NCBI RefSeq assembly: GCF_000425065.1 | Contig: NZ_AULB01000033.1 | Location: 1 to 64,000 of the forward strand | Length of the DNA: 64,000 nt | DNA from: Actinomadura rifamycini DSM 43936 | GTDB taxonomy: Bacteria > Actinomycetota > Actinomycetes > Streptosporangiales > Streptosporangiaceae | Direction: 5' to 3' | In this document: positions 17,984 through 26,578 of the stretch, in pieces | Position numbering within the stretch: the stretch's first letter is position 1 | Layout of the letters: every line of letters starts with the position of its first letter | Notes under the pieces: model-generated | What the model was told of the DNA's origin: nothing | Seen by the model: only the letters and a program-made list of their open reading frames with translations | Databases searched by the model: none | Translations under genes and position numbers: made by a program

Positions 17984-20058
17984 GCGCGCTTGCTCCGGAT
18001 GCGGTGGTCACCGCGCAGGCCCTCGACGTACACGTAGGCGCCGTCGGACGAGACGCCGCGGGCGTGCGCCCGGCGGCCGTCCCACACCAGGCGGCCGTCC
18101 ACCCGGACCTCGACGCGCTCGCCGAACGTCGGCACGCCGACCCGTCCGGTCGCCTGCCGCGGGGCGTCCAGGCGGGCGCTGAACGCGCCGTGCTTCGAGA
18201 CGTTCCAGGACGCCTCGACCTCGCCGGCCGTCGTGGTGATGCTGCCCCGGGCGAACGACAGGTCCGCGGTGTGCGGGACGAAGTCGAACGAGCGCCCGCC
18301 GGCGCCGGTCGGCTTCAGGCCGAGGACGTTGAAGGTCAGCGCGGGGGTCGGGCCGGTCGCCCAGGCGTGGGCGAGCGACACGTACGAGCTGCAGAACGCG
18401 CAGCCGTCCTCGGCGTTGCGGAACGACTCCCAGAAGGTGCTCTCGGTGCCCTCCGGGTGGTTCAGCATGTAGCCCCACTGGCGCCGGATGATGTCGACGC
18501 CGGCCTGGTCGGCCTCGCGGGTCCCGGCGTTGAAGTGGGCGTTGACCTCCATCGACCCGGAGAAGACGCCCGGGTTGCCCTTGTTCTCGGGCGCGGTGGT
18601 GCCGATCTCGGTCCAGTTGCCCTTCAGGTACTCGCTGATGCGGCGGGCCTTGGCGTCGCCGGCCAGGCCGTACCAGACGGCGACCGAGTTGCCCGCCTGC
18701 GGGTGGATGTCGGAGTCGGGGTAGAACCGGTAGGCGCCGGCCTCCTCGTCCCACAGGTGCGTGTCGATCGCCTCGCGGATCGCTTCCGCGCGCTGCGCGT
18801 AGGAGCGGGCGAGGCCGCGGTCGCCCCGCGCCTCGGCCATCTTCGCGCCGGTGTCCAGGACGCGCCACGTCAGGGCGTTCGCGATGAGGTTCTCGCCCTC
18901 GGCGAGGATCCGGACGGAGTCGCTCGTCCCGGTGATGTGGACGAGGCCCTTGTCCCGGATCTTGCCGGTGATGAACTCGACGCCCTCGGTGTAGTCGTCC
19001 CAGATCGTCGACAGCCAGCGCCGGTCGCCGGTGTGCAGGTAGTGGTCCCAGGTCGCGACGAGGGTCCACAGGTGGTAGGTGTCCGAGCCGTACTTGTCCA
19101 GCTCGGGGCCCGCGTACGGCAGCTCGCCGGTGTCGAGCTGCTGCCGGTAGACGGTCGTGAGGGCGTTCTCGGCCGACTCGGTGTCGTCGAACGCCGCGTA
19201 CGCGGCGGGGACCTCGATGCCGAGGTCGCCCGGCCAGACCGTCCGGTCGCGCTTGGCGCCGTCCACGAGGATGGTGTCGCCGACGCCGACCGTGCCGGTG
19301 TTGTCCCACAGCTCGGCGGGCGGCTCCCAGACCCGGCCCCGCTTCGGGGAGATCGTGTTGAGCTGGACGGTGTACGCCCCGGCGTACCAGATCCGGTTGA
19401 GCAGGTCGTCGGACGAGTAGAAGTAGTTCGCGTAGTCCGACGGGTCCTTCATCGCCGGCGCGGCGGTGAAGTGCACGGAGACCTTGTCGAGCTCGACGGT
19501 GCCCGGGCCCTGCAGGAAGATCGTCAGGTAGCGGAAGCCGCCGCGCAGGTGCGGGTCGGGCGTGGTGTAGGCCGTCCGCCCGTCGACGTCGACCGTGAGG
19601 GCGCCGTCGCGCGAGCGGGGGCCGCCCGTGGACGCGTCGCTCGTCGTGCCGACGTACGTGGACGACTCCGCGAACGCGAGGCCGACCTTGCGCGGCCCGT
19701 CGGAGTCGGCGAAGTGCAGACCGGTGAGGCCGCCGACCTCCTTGCCGAAGTCGAGCGTGATCGACGCGCCCTCGCCGCTGAGGGTCGTCCGGCGGCCCTT
19801 CAGGACGGCCGCCGCGTTCTTCACGTCCCCGGTCGTGCGGAAGACCGACACGGGGCGGAGCGTCCGGGACTTCGACGGCGACAGGACGTACTTCTCCCAG
19901 GGGCGGGCGCCGTGCCCGTTGCCGTTGCCGTTCCCCTTGCCGTTGCCGTTGCCGCGGCCGGGGTCGGCCAGGGCGGTTCCCTGGGCCGCCACCAAGGCGG
20001 ACAGCCCGAGGGCCAGGGCGGCCGCCCCACGGCGGCGCCTGGATACGCTGGAGTGCAT
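17980..20058 (-). CDS. Secreted GH78-like alpha-L-rhamnosidase (short form)
   Basis: This 692-residue protein has a Sec signal peptide (RRRRGAAALALGLSALVAA, cleavage about residue 31) and then a low-complexity GNGNGKGNGNGNGHG spacer. An N-terminal beta module (ITLDFGKEVGGLTGLHF) precedes the six-hairpin catalytic barrel. The barrel contains DGAKRDRTVWPGDLGIE, the version of the GH78 acid/base loop found in short rhamnosidase-like enzymes, and the later WESFRNAEDGCAF loop. The C-terminal beta-sandwich is present. It lacks the extra N-terminal modules of the other GH78 genes here. ATG 20058 has GAGGAA upstream. It is first gene of the operon that continues with GH127 and GH78, and is separated from the GH106 gene by two hairpins. 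Substrate could be a rhamnoside or a related deoxy-sugar glycoside. Confidence 0.8.
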   Translation of the reverse strand: MHSSVSRRRRGAAALALGLSALVAAQGTALADPGRGNGNGKGNGNGNGHGARPWEKYVLSPSKSRTLRPVSVFRTTGDVKNAAAVLKGRRTTLSGEGASITLDFGKEVGGLTGLHFADSDGPRKVGLAFAESSTYVGTTSDASTGGPRSRDGALTVDVDGRTAYTTPDPHLRGGFRYLTIFLQGPGTVELDKVSVHFTAAPAMKDPSDYANYFYSSDDLLNRIWYAGAYTVQLNTISPKRGRVWEPPAELWDNTGTVGVGDTILVDGAKRDRTVWPGDLGIEVPAAYAAFDDTESAENALTTVYRQQLDTGELPYAGPELDKYGSDTYHLWTLVATWDHYLHTGDRRWLSTIWDDYTEGVEFITGKIRDKGLVHITGTSDSVRILAEGENLIANALTWRVLDTGAKMAEARGDRGLARSYAQRAEAIREAIDTHLWDEEAGAYRFYPDSDIHPQAGNSVAVWYGLAGDAKARRISEYLKGNWTEIGTTAPENKGNPGVFSGSMEVNAHFNAGTREADQAGVDIIRRQWGYMLNHPEGTESTFWESFRNAEDGCAFCSSYVSLAHAWATGPTPALTFNVLGLKPTGAGGRSFDFVPHTADLSFARGSITTTAGEVEASWNVSKHGAFSARLDAPRQATGRVGVPTFGERVEVRVDGRLVWDGRRAHARGVSSDGAYVYVEGLRGDHRIRSKRA

Positions 20059-20107
20059 GGATTCCTCACATTTCCGGTCTTGAACAGGACGGGGTTGAGG
20101 GATTCGC

Positions 20108-20140
20108 GTGCGGGAGGGCGGGGCCAACGCCCTCCCGCAC
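20108..20140 (-). terminator. Terminator hairpin 1 after GH106
   Basis: GTGCGGGAGGGC and GCCCTCCCGCAC form a perfect 12-bp stem with a 9-base loop in the gap between the GH106 stop (20202) and the next gene. It supports a transcript end here. Confidence 0.6.
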
Positions 20141-20153
20141 ACGCGTTCCCGGG

Positions 20154-20180
20154 CCGGTCCGCGGGCGGGCCGCGGACCGG
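20154..20180 (-). terminator. Terminator hairpin 2 after GH106
   Basis: CCGGTCCGCGG and CCGCGGACCGG form a perfect 11-bp stem with a 5-base loop, 21 bases downstream of the GH106 stop and just before hairpin 1. Tandem hairpins are a common actinomycete way of ending transcription. Confidence 0.6.
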
Positions 20181-20201
20181 TGGGCCGGGACGGTCGCGGG
20201 G

Positions 20202-23162
20202 TCAGCGGGTGCGGACCTCCTCCTCGGCGTAGGGGACGAGGCGGACGGGGCCGATCAGGCCGTAGTCCTGCCGCTTCGCGTTCCCGTAGACGTCGGGGTC
20301 GGCGACGCGCAGCCGGTTGTTCAGCGTCGTCGCGACCTCGACCTCGATCGTGTTGCGGCCGCGCCGCAGGTACGGGCCGACGTCGACCTTCGGGACGAGC
20401 ACGCTGACGGCGGGCAGCCGGCGGCCGTTGACCGTGACGCGGCAGGTGTCGAACACCGAGCCGAGGTCGAGGACCGCGCCGGCGGCGCCGTCCCGGCCGT
20501 CCCACTCGACGGTGGTCGAGTAGGTGCCGATGCCGGAGACGTCCGCCAGCTCGGGGATCTGCGGCCACGGCTTGAGCGCGTCGAGCCGCAGGTCGTGCCG
20601 CCGCACCCCGTCGGGCGTCATGTCCTCGACGCGCAGCCGCCAGGACGTCAGCTCGCGCGCCGCGGGGACGCGGCGGATCTCGGTCCGGACGGTCCGGCCG
20701 TTCGGCAGGGTGGTGGCGTAGGTCCCGGCGGCGGTCGCGCGGGCGACCAGCCGGTTCCGCTCGACGCGCAGCTCGGCGTCCGACGCCGTGGCGTGCGGCG
20801 CGTTCCCGCCGTGCGCCAGCTTGATCACGACGGCCTCGCCGGGCTCCAGCGCGATCCGGAGCGTGACCGTGTCGCCGTCCTCCTCGTAGACCGCGACGCG
20901 CCGCTCCTCGCCCGTCCACAGGTCCAGCCGGTACGGGACGGCCCGGCGGTCGGAGCGCGTGAACGTGACCTCGTGGTCGATCGGCGCGACCGGCGGCTTC
21001 ACCTGGTCGGCGTGCTTGCCGTTGACCAGGTAGTAGTAGTCGGCGCGGCGGTCCTCGCGGTGCGCGACGAGGAGCGTGGAGCTCTGCGCGTAGGACACCG
21101 CGGGCGTCAGGCCGAGGTCGGCCAGGGCGCCCGGGACGTCCGCCTCCTCGGCGACGACGCGGACGCGGGGCTGCGCGAACAGGTCCTTCAGGACGGCCCG
21201 CAGCTTCGCGTTCTCGCCGTCGCGCTCCAGGCCGGGGACGGTCGCCGCGGACCAGTCGCCGAGGAAGACGAGCGGCAGCCCGGCCTTCGTCAGCTTCAGC
21301 ATGGTGCGGGCGGTGTCCAGCGGGAGCGTGGCCTCCTTGCCGGCGAACCGGTCGCCCTCGACGAACAGCACCTTGTAGGCGGGGCCGTCCGGGGCGAGGC
21401 GGCCGCGCCGGACGGTCGCCGAGCGCAGGTCGAGCAGCGGCGCGCTGATGAACTGGTGCGTCCAGCCGAGCGGGATGCCCTCCTTGGTGAACCATCCGGC
21501 GCCGATGCCGGTCTTGGTGTAGCCCTTCTGCCGGAAGACGGCCACGTCGATGCGGCTCGTGCCGGTGCGCATCGTGTGGTGGATCCGCGACATGTAGGCG
21601 GCGATGTCCGGGACGTGGCGCCAGGTCGGCTGCCGCGGCCCCCACGACTCCGAGTAGCCGATGTTGCCGCTGTACGGCGTGAACCCGGCGAAGCCGGGCC
21701 ACTTCGCGCCGGGGGCCGTGGCGTAGGAGAAGCCGTGCAGGACCGTCTGGTTCAGCCCGGCCGCGTAGGCGCCGCCCATGGTGAGCAGCAGCTTCTCCCA
21801 GGTGGTGTTGTAGGCGCCGCCCTGGTACGCGCCCGCCTCGCACGACAGGACCTCGCGGCCCGCCATGTCGCGGCCGCCCGCGAGCGCCCGGTAGTCGTCG
21901 AGGTTCTTGAACCCGAGCGACTCGCCCTCGGGGACGTCCAGGATCGTCGCCGCCTGCATGGAGTCGGTCTCCAGCCCGTACGGCTGCGCCCGGTACTCCA
22001 GCCCGATCGAGTGCGCCCACTTCGCGATCGCCGCGAAGTGGTTCTCGGCGAACAGGTCGGAGACCGTCAGCCAGAAGTCGTGCCGGACGTGCGAGGTGGT
22101 CGCGGCGTCGTAGGTGTACACCGGGTCCTCGTCGTGCCGGACGATGACCGGCAGGTACGGCATCAGGTCGTAGCCGCGCCGCTTGCGGAACTCCTCGGGC
22201 AGGGCGGGCGTCCAGTTGAGGGCGTCGGTCTCCAGCTCGATCGAGTCCTCGAACAGCGTCCACCCGGCCTGCCGGATCAGCTTCCGGATGCGCGGGGTGA
22301 GGAGCTTCGCCTCCCAGAACGCGGTGACCGCGCGGGTCCCGGCCTTGCTGAAGTGGTCGACGACCGTGCTGGGCGGGTCGCTGTGCGGGCCGGACTCGGG
22401 CCGCTGCCCGCTGCCGCGCCGCCAGTACGACAGCAGCACCCAGTCGCCGTCGGACGGCGCGGTCCAGGCGATGCGGCCGTTCGCGGCCTTCGCGGTCAGG
22501 TCCTGGAAGGAGCCGGCCGCGAGGCCGGTCTCCTTGCGGGTGTCGTTCGCCGGGTCGAGCCGGACGGCGTGCACCGCGACCAGGTGCCGCTTGGTGACGC
22601 CGTCCGCGGGCGCCGCGACCGGCTCGGGGACGGGCCCGTCGTGCGTCGCCCCCGCCTCCACCGTGGCCGCGCCGTACGCGAGCTCCTGGACGGCGGCCTC
22701 GTCGTCCGGGGTGATCGACGGGACGGCCGCGGGCCACGCCGGGCCCATCGTCAGGTCGACCGTGACGCCGCGGCGCCGCGCCTGGTCGAGCGCCGCCTCG
22801 ACGGCCTCGTTCCACGCGGGGGTGCCCCAGCCGTGCTTCTTCGGGTCGAGGAGCGACTTGTCGTCGATGCTGTGGTGCAGCGCGACGATCTCCGCGCCGC
22901 CGAAGCCGGCGTCGGCGATCTGGTCGATCTCCCGGCGGATTTCGCGCGGGTCGACGTGGGCGTCCGGCCACCACCAGCGGAACCGGGGCCGGACGGCCGC
23001 GGCCGGGCGGGCGAACTTGCCGTGCCCGCCCGGGCCGTTCCCGGGCTTGGCGGCGGCGACGGCGGTCTCTCCCCCGAGCGCGGGCACGGCGGCCGCGGCG
23101 ACGGCGGCGGCGCCGCCGATCTGCAGGACGCGCCTGCGCGAGACCTCGTTGCGGTCGTTCAA
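20202..23162 (-). CDS. Tat-exported GH106-family alpha-L-rhamnosidase
   Basis: This 986-residue protein starts with a Tat motif (SRRRVLQIGGAAAVAAAAV). A large TIM-barrel catalytic region of the GH106 type follows, with RWWWPDAHVDPREIRREIDQ near residue 60 and HGFSYATAPGAKWPGFAGF in the middle. C-terminal beta-sandwich modules include TTVEWDGRDGAAGAVLDLG and RRGRNTIEVEVATTLNNRL. GH106 enzymes are calcium-dependent inverting alpha-L-rhamnosidases acting on plant glycans. The start is a TTG at 23162: AGGAGG lies 6 bases upstream, and the Tat signal begins directly after it. The TTG overlaps the preceding GH78 stop (TTGA, 23159-23162), indicating coupled translation. Confidence 0.87.
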   Translation of the reverse strand: MNDRNEVSRRRVLQIGGAAAVAAAAVPALGGETAVAAAKPGNGPGGHGKFARPAAAVRPRFRWWWPDAHVDPREIRREIDQIADAGFGGAEIVALHHSIDDKSLLDPKKHGWGTPAWNEAVEAALDQARRRGVTVDLTMGPAWPAAVPSITPDDEAAVQELAYGAATVEAGATHDGPVPEPVAAPADGVTKRHLVAVHAVRLDPANDTRKETGLAAGSFQDLTAKAANGRIAWTAPSDGDWVLLSYWRRGSGQRPESGPHSDPPSTVVDHFSKAGTRAVTAFWEAKLLTPRIRKLIRQAGWTLFEDSIELETDALNWTPALPEEFRKRRGYDLMPYLPVIVRHDEDPVYTYDAATTSHVRHDFWLTVSDLFAENHFAAIAKWAHSIGLEYRAQPYGLETDSMQAATILDVPEGESLGFKNLDDYRALAGGRDMAGREVLSCEAGAYQGGAYNTTWEKLLLTMGGAYAAGLNQTVLHGFSYATAPGAKWPGFAGFTPYSGNIGYSESWGPRQPTWRHVPDIAAYMSRIHHTMRTGTSRIDVAVFRQKGYTKTGIGAGWFTKEGIPLGWTHQFISAPLLDLRSATVRRGRLAPDGPAYKVLFVEGDRFAGKEATLPLDTARTMLKLTKAGLPLVFLGDWSAATVPGLERDGENAKLRAVLKDLFAQPRVRVVAEEADVPGALADLGLTPAVSYAQSSTLLVAHREDRRADYYYLVNGKHADQVKPPVAPIDHEVTFTRSDRRAVPYRLDLWTGEERRVAVYEEDGDTVTLRIALEPGEAVVIKLAHGGNAPHATASDAELRVERNRLVARATAAGTYATTLPNGRTVRTEIRRVPAARELTSWRLRVEDMTPDGVRRHDLRLDALKPWPQIPELADVSGIGTYSTTVEWDGRDGAAGAVLDLGSVFDTCRVTVNGRRLPAVSVLVPKVDVGPYLRRGRNTIEVEVATTLNNRLRVADPDVYGNAKRQDYGLIGPVRLVPYAEEEVRTR

Positions 23163-26100
23163 CTCTTTCCTCCTGTGCGGATCACTGAAATGCGGCCGGA
23201 GCCGACCGGGCCGATGGTGAGGAGCCGCCCGGTGACGTCCCGGCCCGTGGCGCGGGGGGCGTGTGCGTGGGGTCCGATGACGCGGTAGCGGCGCGGGTCG
23301 TCGTCGCCGAGCTCGACGACGACGCGGGCCGAGGTGTTGGGCGGGACGTCCGCGTCGAGGCGGTATCCGCGGTCGCGGTCCAGGTCGACGGAGACGGGCC
23401 CGCGGACGGTCGGGACGCGGCCCGCGGCGCGGGTGAGGCCGCCGGGGCGGGGCCGGATCTCGATCTCGGCGGCGCCCGGCGCCGTGACCCGCACGCCCAG
23501 CACGTGGCGGGGGACGGCGTTCGCGGGCGCCGAGCCCCACGCGTGCGAGAACGTCATGTTGGGTTTGAGGGCCGGGTCCCACGCCTCCGCGACGATCGTG
23601 GCGCCGAGGTCGTCCATCATGTGCAGCCACGAGTGCGTGCCGGTCGCGGTCATGAGCCCGATGGCGTCCTCGGCGCGGCCGGCGGCGAACAGCGCGTCGA
23701 GGAGGAACTGCGCCCCGTAGACGCTGACCTTCATGCCGCCGGCGGCGAGCGTCCGGCCGAGCGCGGCCAGGACGTCGTCGGGGACGGCGCCGGGCCCGGC
23801 CACGCCGAGCGCGACCGGGTAGGCGGTGGCGTGCTGGGCGCCGTGCGCGGTGCCGAGGCCGTCGACGAACCGCCCGCCGGGGGCGTCGAGGAGCTTCGCG
23901 CGCATCGCGTCGGCGAGCTTCTCCGCCCGGGCGCGCCAGTCCTTCGCGTCGGCCGTCCGGCCGAGGGCGTCCGCGATCTTCGCCATCGCGTCGAACGCGG
24001 CGTACTGGCAGGCGTTGACGACCGTGTTGACCTCGGTGAACACGTACCCGTCCCGGTTGGAGGCGGGCCAGTCGACGAGGTCGCCGAGGTCCTGGCTGGA
24101 CCGCCCCGGGTCCTTGCGGACGAGGCCGTCGTCGCCGATGAACCGGGTCAGGTGCTTGCCCGCGAGGAGGTCGTAGTCGGCGGCGAGCTGCTCGGGGTCG
24201 CCGGTGTGCAGGTAGTCCTGCCACGCCGACATGACGTTCATCAGCCGGTACTCGGTCGGCCAGGTGTGGTTGCGGGCGAGGAACGCGTCGGACGCGCGGG
24301 CCAGCGCGAACGAGCGCTGCGTCCCGTACTCGGACGCCTGGTTGATCAGCACGTCGCCCTCGTACGGGCCGCGCTCGCGGGTCGGGGTGTCGACGTACAG
24401 GTCGCCGCGCGTCGCCTCGATCGAGTAGCGGCACATCGCGTACACGCGGTCGAGGTCGGGGCTGGAGCTGGTGAACGACGCGGCGCCGTCGTCCCAGTCG
24501 GCGCGCCAGAACCGCCCGGTGACGGCGCCGGACAGGTCCAGGTCGCCGTCGGTGACGAGCTGCGCGTAGCGGAAGCCGCGGTAGCCCCAGTGCTCGATCG
24601 TCTGGGGGCCGTCCCGCAGCGTCCAGATCTCCCGGTAGGTGACCTGGGCGCGCAGGGCGTGCCGGACGGTGCCGTCGCCGTTCAGCTCCTCGCCGAGCCG
24701 CACCTCGACGGTCTGCCCCGCCTTCCCGCGCACGGACAGGCGCAGCCCGCCGACGATCTCGCGGCCGAGGTCGACCAGCCACGTGCCGGGCGCGGTCCGG
24801 CGGACGGACGCGGGGCGGACGTCGTGCAGCCGGACGGGCTCGACGAGCGCGGGCTCCAGGCCGTCGATCGGGTCCCGGACGGCGGCCGGCTCCCACGCCG
24901 CGTCGTCGAACCCCGGCCGCGTCCAGCCCGCGGGCTCGTGCCGCATGTCCCAGTACTCCTGGCGGCAGTGGTAGTACCCGGTGCCGATCGTGCCCGCGTC
25001 GCGCAGCATCCCGGCCTGGCGCCGCGCCCGCCAGGCGCGCCCGGTGTCGACGGTCGCGGTCGTCCCGTCGGCGTAGGTGACGGCGAGGCGGGCGACGAAC
25101 CGCTTGTCCGCGGTGGTGAACGCGAGCGCGGCGAGGGCGTTGCGGCCGGGCCGCAGCAGGCGCGCCACGTCGAACGAGTGGTACTTCGGCGCCCCGGCCC
25201 CCGACCGCATCGACGCGAACCCGGCGACCTCGCCGTTCGCCCACACCTTCGCGGGGTACTGCCGGGTCGGCTCCGGCGACTGCGCGGCGACGTGCAGCAC
25301 CGCCGCCGCGATCTCCTTGCGGGCGAGGACGAACTCCGTGCGCAGCAGCGCCCAGTCGTCGTCGGGCGCCCCCGCCGAGGACAGCGCCGACTGCCCGCCG
25401 CCGAGCGTCAGCACGCCGTTCTCGACCGTCCCGGCGGAGAACGTGCCGCGCCCGGCGGTGAAGTCCTCGTCGAGGACGGCGGTGCCGTCGGCGGCGGTGA
25501 ACGCGACGCGGTCCCAGGCGTTGGACTCCGTCGACCCATTGCGCATCCCGACCGTGCCCGTGCGGTGCGTGCCGTCGGCGGTCGTGTCGACGACCGTCCC
25601 GTCGATCGAGGTCGTGAACGTGTCGCCCGACATCTCGATCGCGACGTCGTACCAGCGTCCCGTCTCGACGGGGACGGCGAGGGCCTTCTCCTCCAGCACC
25701 CGGTAGGAGCCGTCCACGCACACGTGCTTCTTCAGCACCCCGGGCGTCCCGGCGCGGAGCTGCCACAGGTAGTTGGCGCCGGCGCCGGACGCCCGGAACC
25801 ACAGGCTCGCGGCGACGGCCGCGATGCGCACGCGGGCGGTGAGGACGCCGTCGCCGGGCGCCTCGGCCGCCGGGGCCCAGACCGGGTCGGCGGTCCACGC
25901 GTCCACGCCGGTGGCGAGCAGCGCGGGCTCCGACCAGCGGGACGCGCGGTTCCCGTCGTACGTCCGGACCCGCCACCAGTACGCCGTCTCGGGGGCGAGG
26001 TCGGGGCCGCCGTACGGGACGGCCGCGGAGTCGGCCGACGCGACGCGGCCGCTGTCCCACGTGCGCGGGCCGCGCTCGAGCCCGCGCGGGGTCGTCGCGA

Positions 26101-26380
26101 ACTGGAGCCGGTAGTGGGTCTGCTTCGTGTCGTGCCCCAGGTCGGCGACCTGCCAGCTCAACCGGGGCCGCGCGGCCCGCACGCCGAGGCCGGCCGGGAG
26201 GAGCGAGGTCAGCAGCCCGGACGGCGCCCGCCGCGCGGCCCCCGGCGCGGGGGCCGCGGCGGCGGTGCCGGCCAGCGGGCCGGCGAGGGGGCCCGCGGAG
26301 CCGAGGACGACGGCGCCGGCCGTCCCGGCGGTCGAGGCCGCCAGGAAGCGGCGGCGGCTCATGCCCGTTTCGTTGGTCAT
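23159..26380 (-). CDS. Tat-exported GH78 alpha-L-rhamnosidase with lectin-like insert
   Basis: The 1073-residue protein opens with a Tat signal (SRRRFLAASTAGTAGAVVL). The GH78 fibronectin-like module (PRLSWQVADLGHDTKQTHY) is then interrupted, at about residues 170-330, by a concanavalin/LamG-like domain (LWFRASGAGANYLWQL, RWYDVAIEMSGDTFTTSIDG). The Bac_rhamnosid_N module follows (REYWDMRHEPAGWTRPGFD region), then the barrel with DTPTRERGPYEGD (Asp664, Glu669) and the C-terminal sandwich. The DxxxxRE core is kept, but RGPYEGD replaces the more usual RLGWTGD. Start ATG 26380. It is coupled to GH106 through a TTGA overlap. Expected action is release of terminal rhamnose outside the cell or at the cell wall. 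Confidence 0.87.
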   Translation of the reverse strand: MTNETGMSRRRFLAASTAGTAGAVVLGSAGPLAGPLAGTAAAAPAPGAARRAPSGLLTSLLPAGLGVRAARPRLSWQVADLGHDTKQTHYRLQFATTPRGLERGPRTWDSGRVASADSAAVPYGGPDLAPETAYWWRVRTYDGNRASRWSEPALLATGVDAWTADPVWAPAAEAPGDGVLTARVRIAAVAASLWFRASGAGANYLWQLRAGTPGVLKKHVCVDGSYRVLEEKALAVPVETGRWYDVAIEMSGDTFTTSIDGTVVDTTADGTHRTGTVGMRNGSTESNAWDRVAFTAADGTAVLDEDFTAGRGTFSAGTVENGVLTLGGGQSALSSAGAPDDDWALLRTEFVLARKEIAAAVLHVAAQSPEPTRQYPAKVWANGEVAGFASMRSGAGAPKYHSFDVARLLRPGRNALAALAFTTADKRFVARLAVTYADGTTATVDTGRAWRARRQAGMLRDAGTIGTGYYHCRQEYWDMRHEPAGWTRPGFDDAAWEPAAVRDPIDGLEPALVEPVRLHDVRPASVRRTAPGTWLVDLGREIVGGLRLSVRGKAGQTVEVRLGEELNGDGTVRHALRAQVTYREIWTLRDGPQTIEHWGYRGFRYAQLVTDGDLDLSGAVTGRFWRADWDDGAASFTSSSPDLDRVYAMCRYSIEATRGDLYVDTPTRERGPYEGDVLINQASEYGTQRSFALARASDAFLARNHTWPTEYRLMNVMSAWQDYLHTGDPEQLAADYDLLAGKHLTRFIGDDGLVRKDPGRSSQDLGDLVDWPASNRDGYVFTEVNTVVNACQYAAFDAMAKIADALGRTADAKDWRARAEKLADAMRAKLLDAPGGRFVDGLGTAHGAQHATAYPVALGVAGPGAVPDDVLAALGRTLAAGGMKVSVYGAQFLLDALFAAGRAEDAIGLMTATGTHSWLHMMDDLGATIVAEAWDPALKPNMTFSHAWGSAPANAVPRHVLGVRVTAPGAAEIEIRPRPGGLTRAAGRVPTVRGPVSVDLDRDRGYRLDADVPPNTSARVVVELGDDDPRRYRVIGPHAHAPRATGRDVTGRLLTIGPVGSGRISVIRTGGKS

Positions 26381-26390
26381 GGAGCGTTCC

Positions 26391-26456
26391 CTACAGGTGG
26401 TTCGAACGAAAGTGGACGCGACCGGAGCCGACCTCGAAGACCGCGTAGCGGCGGTG
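26391..26456 (-). pseudogene. Relic of a rhamnosidase C-terminus
   Basis: In the 198-base gap between two GH78 genes, one minus-strand frame ends with RYAVFEVGSGRVHFRSNHL and a TAG at 26391. This matches in pattern the last residues of the neighbouring rhamnosidases (AAVFAVGSGSYRFTAP at 26579 and APVTVGSGEHTFHGTA at 12315). Nothing upstream of it in the gap is family-like. I read it as the tail of a lost or recombined GH78 gene. The match is short and was made by eye. Confidence 0.45.
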
Positions 26457-26523
26457 ACGGAGAGAGCAGGGCGCGGCGGGGGCGGTGGGCGTGCATGGTT
26501 CTCCTGTTCGCGCTGGGGGTGGC

Positions 26524-26554
26524 GGGGAGGGCGGGCGGGGTGGGCGCCCTCCCC
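26524..26554 (-). terminator. Hairpin after upstream GH78
   Basis: GGGGAGGGCG pairs with CGCCCTCCCC (10 bp, 11-base loop), 25 bases downstream of the stop at 26579. It may end the 26579-29695 transcript, separating it from the GH78-GH106 pair. Confidence 0.5.
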
Positions 26555-26578
26555 GCGCGGCGGGTCGGGAGGGTCGGG

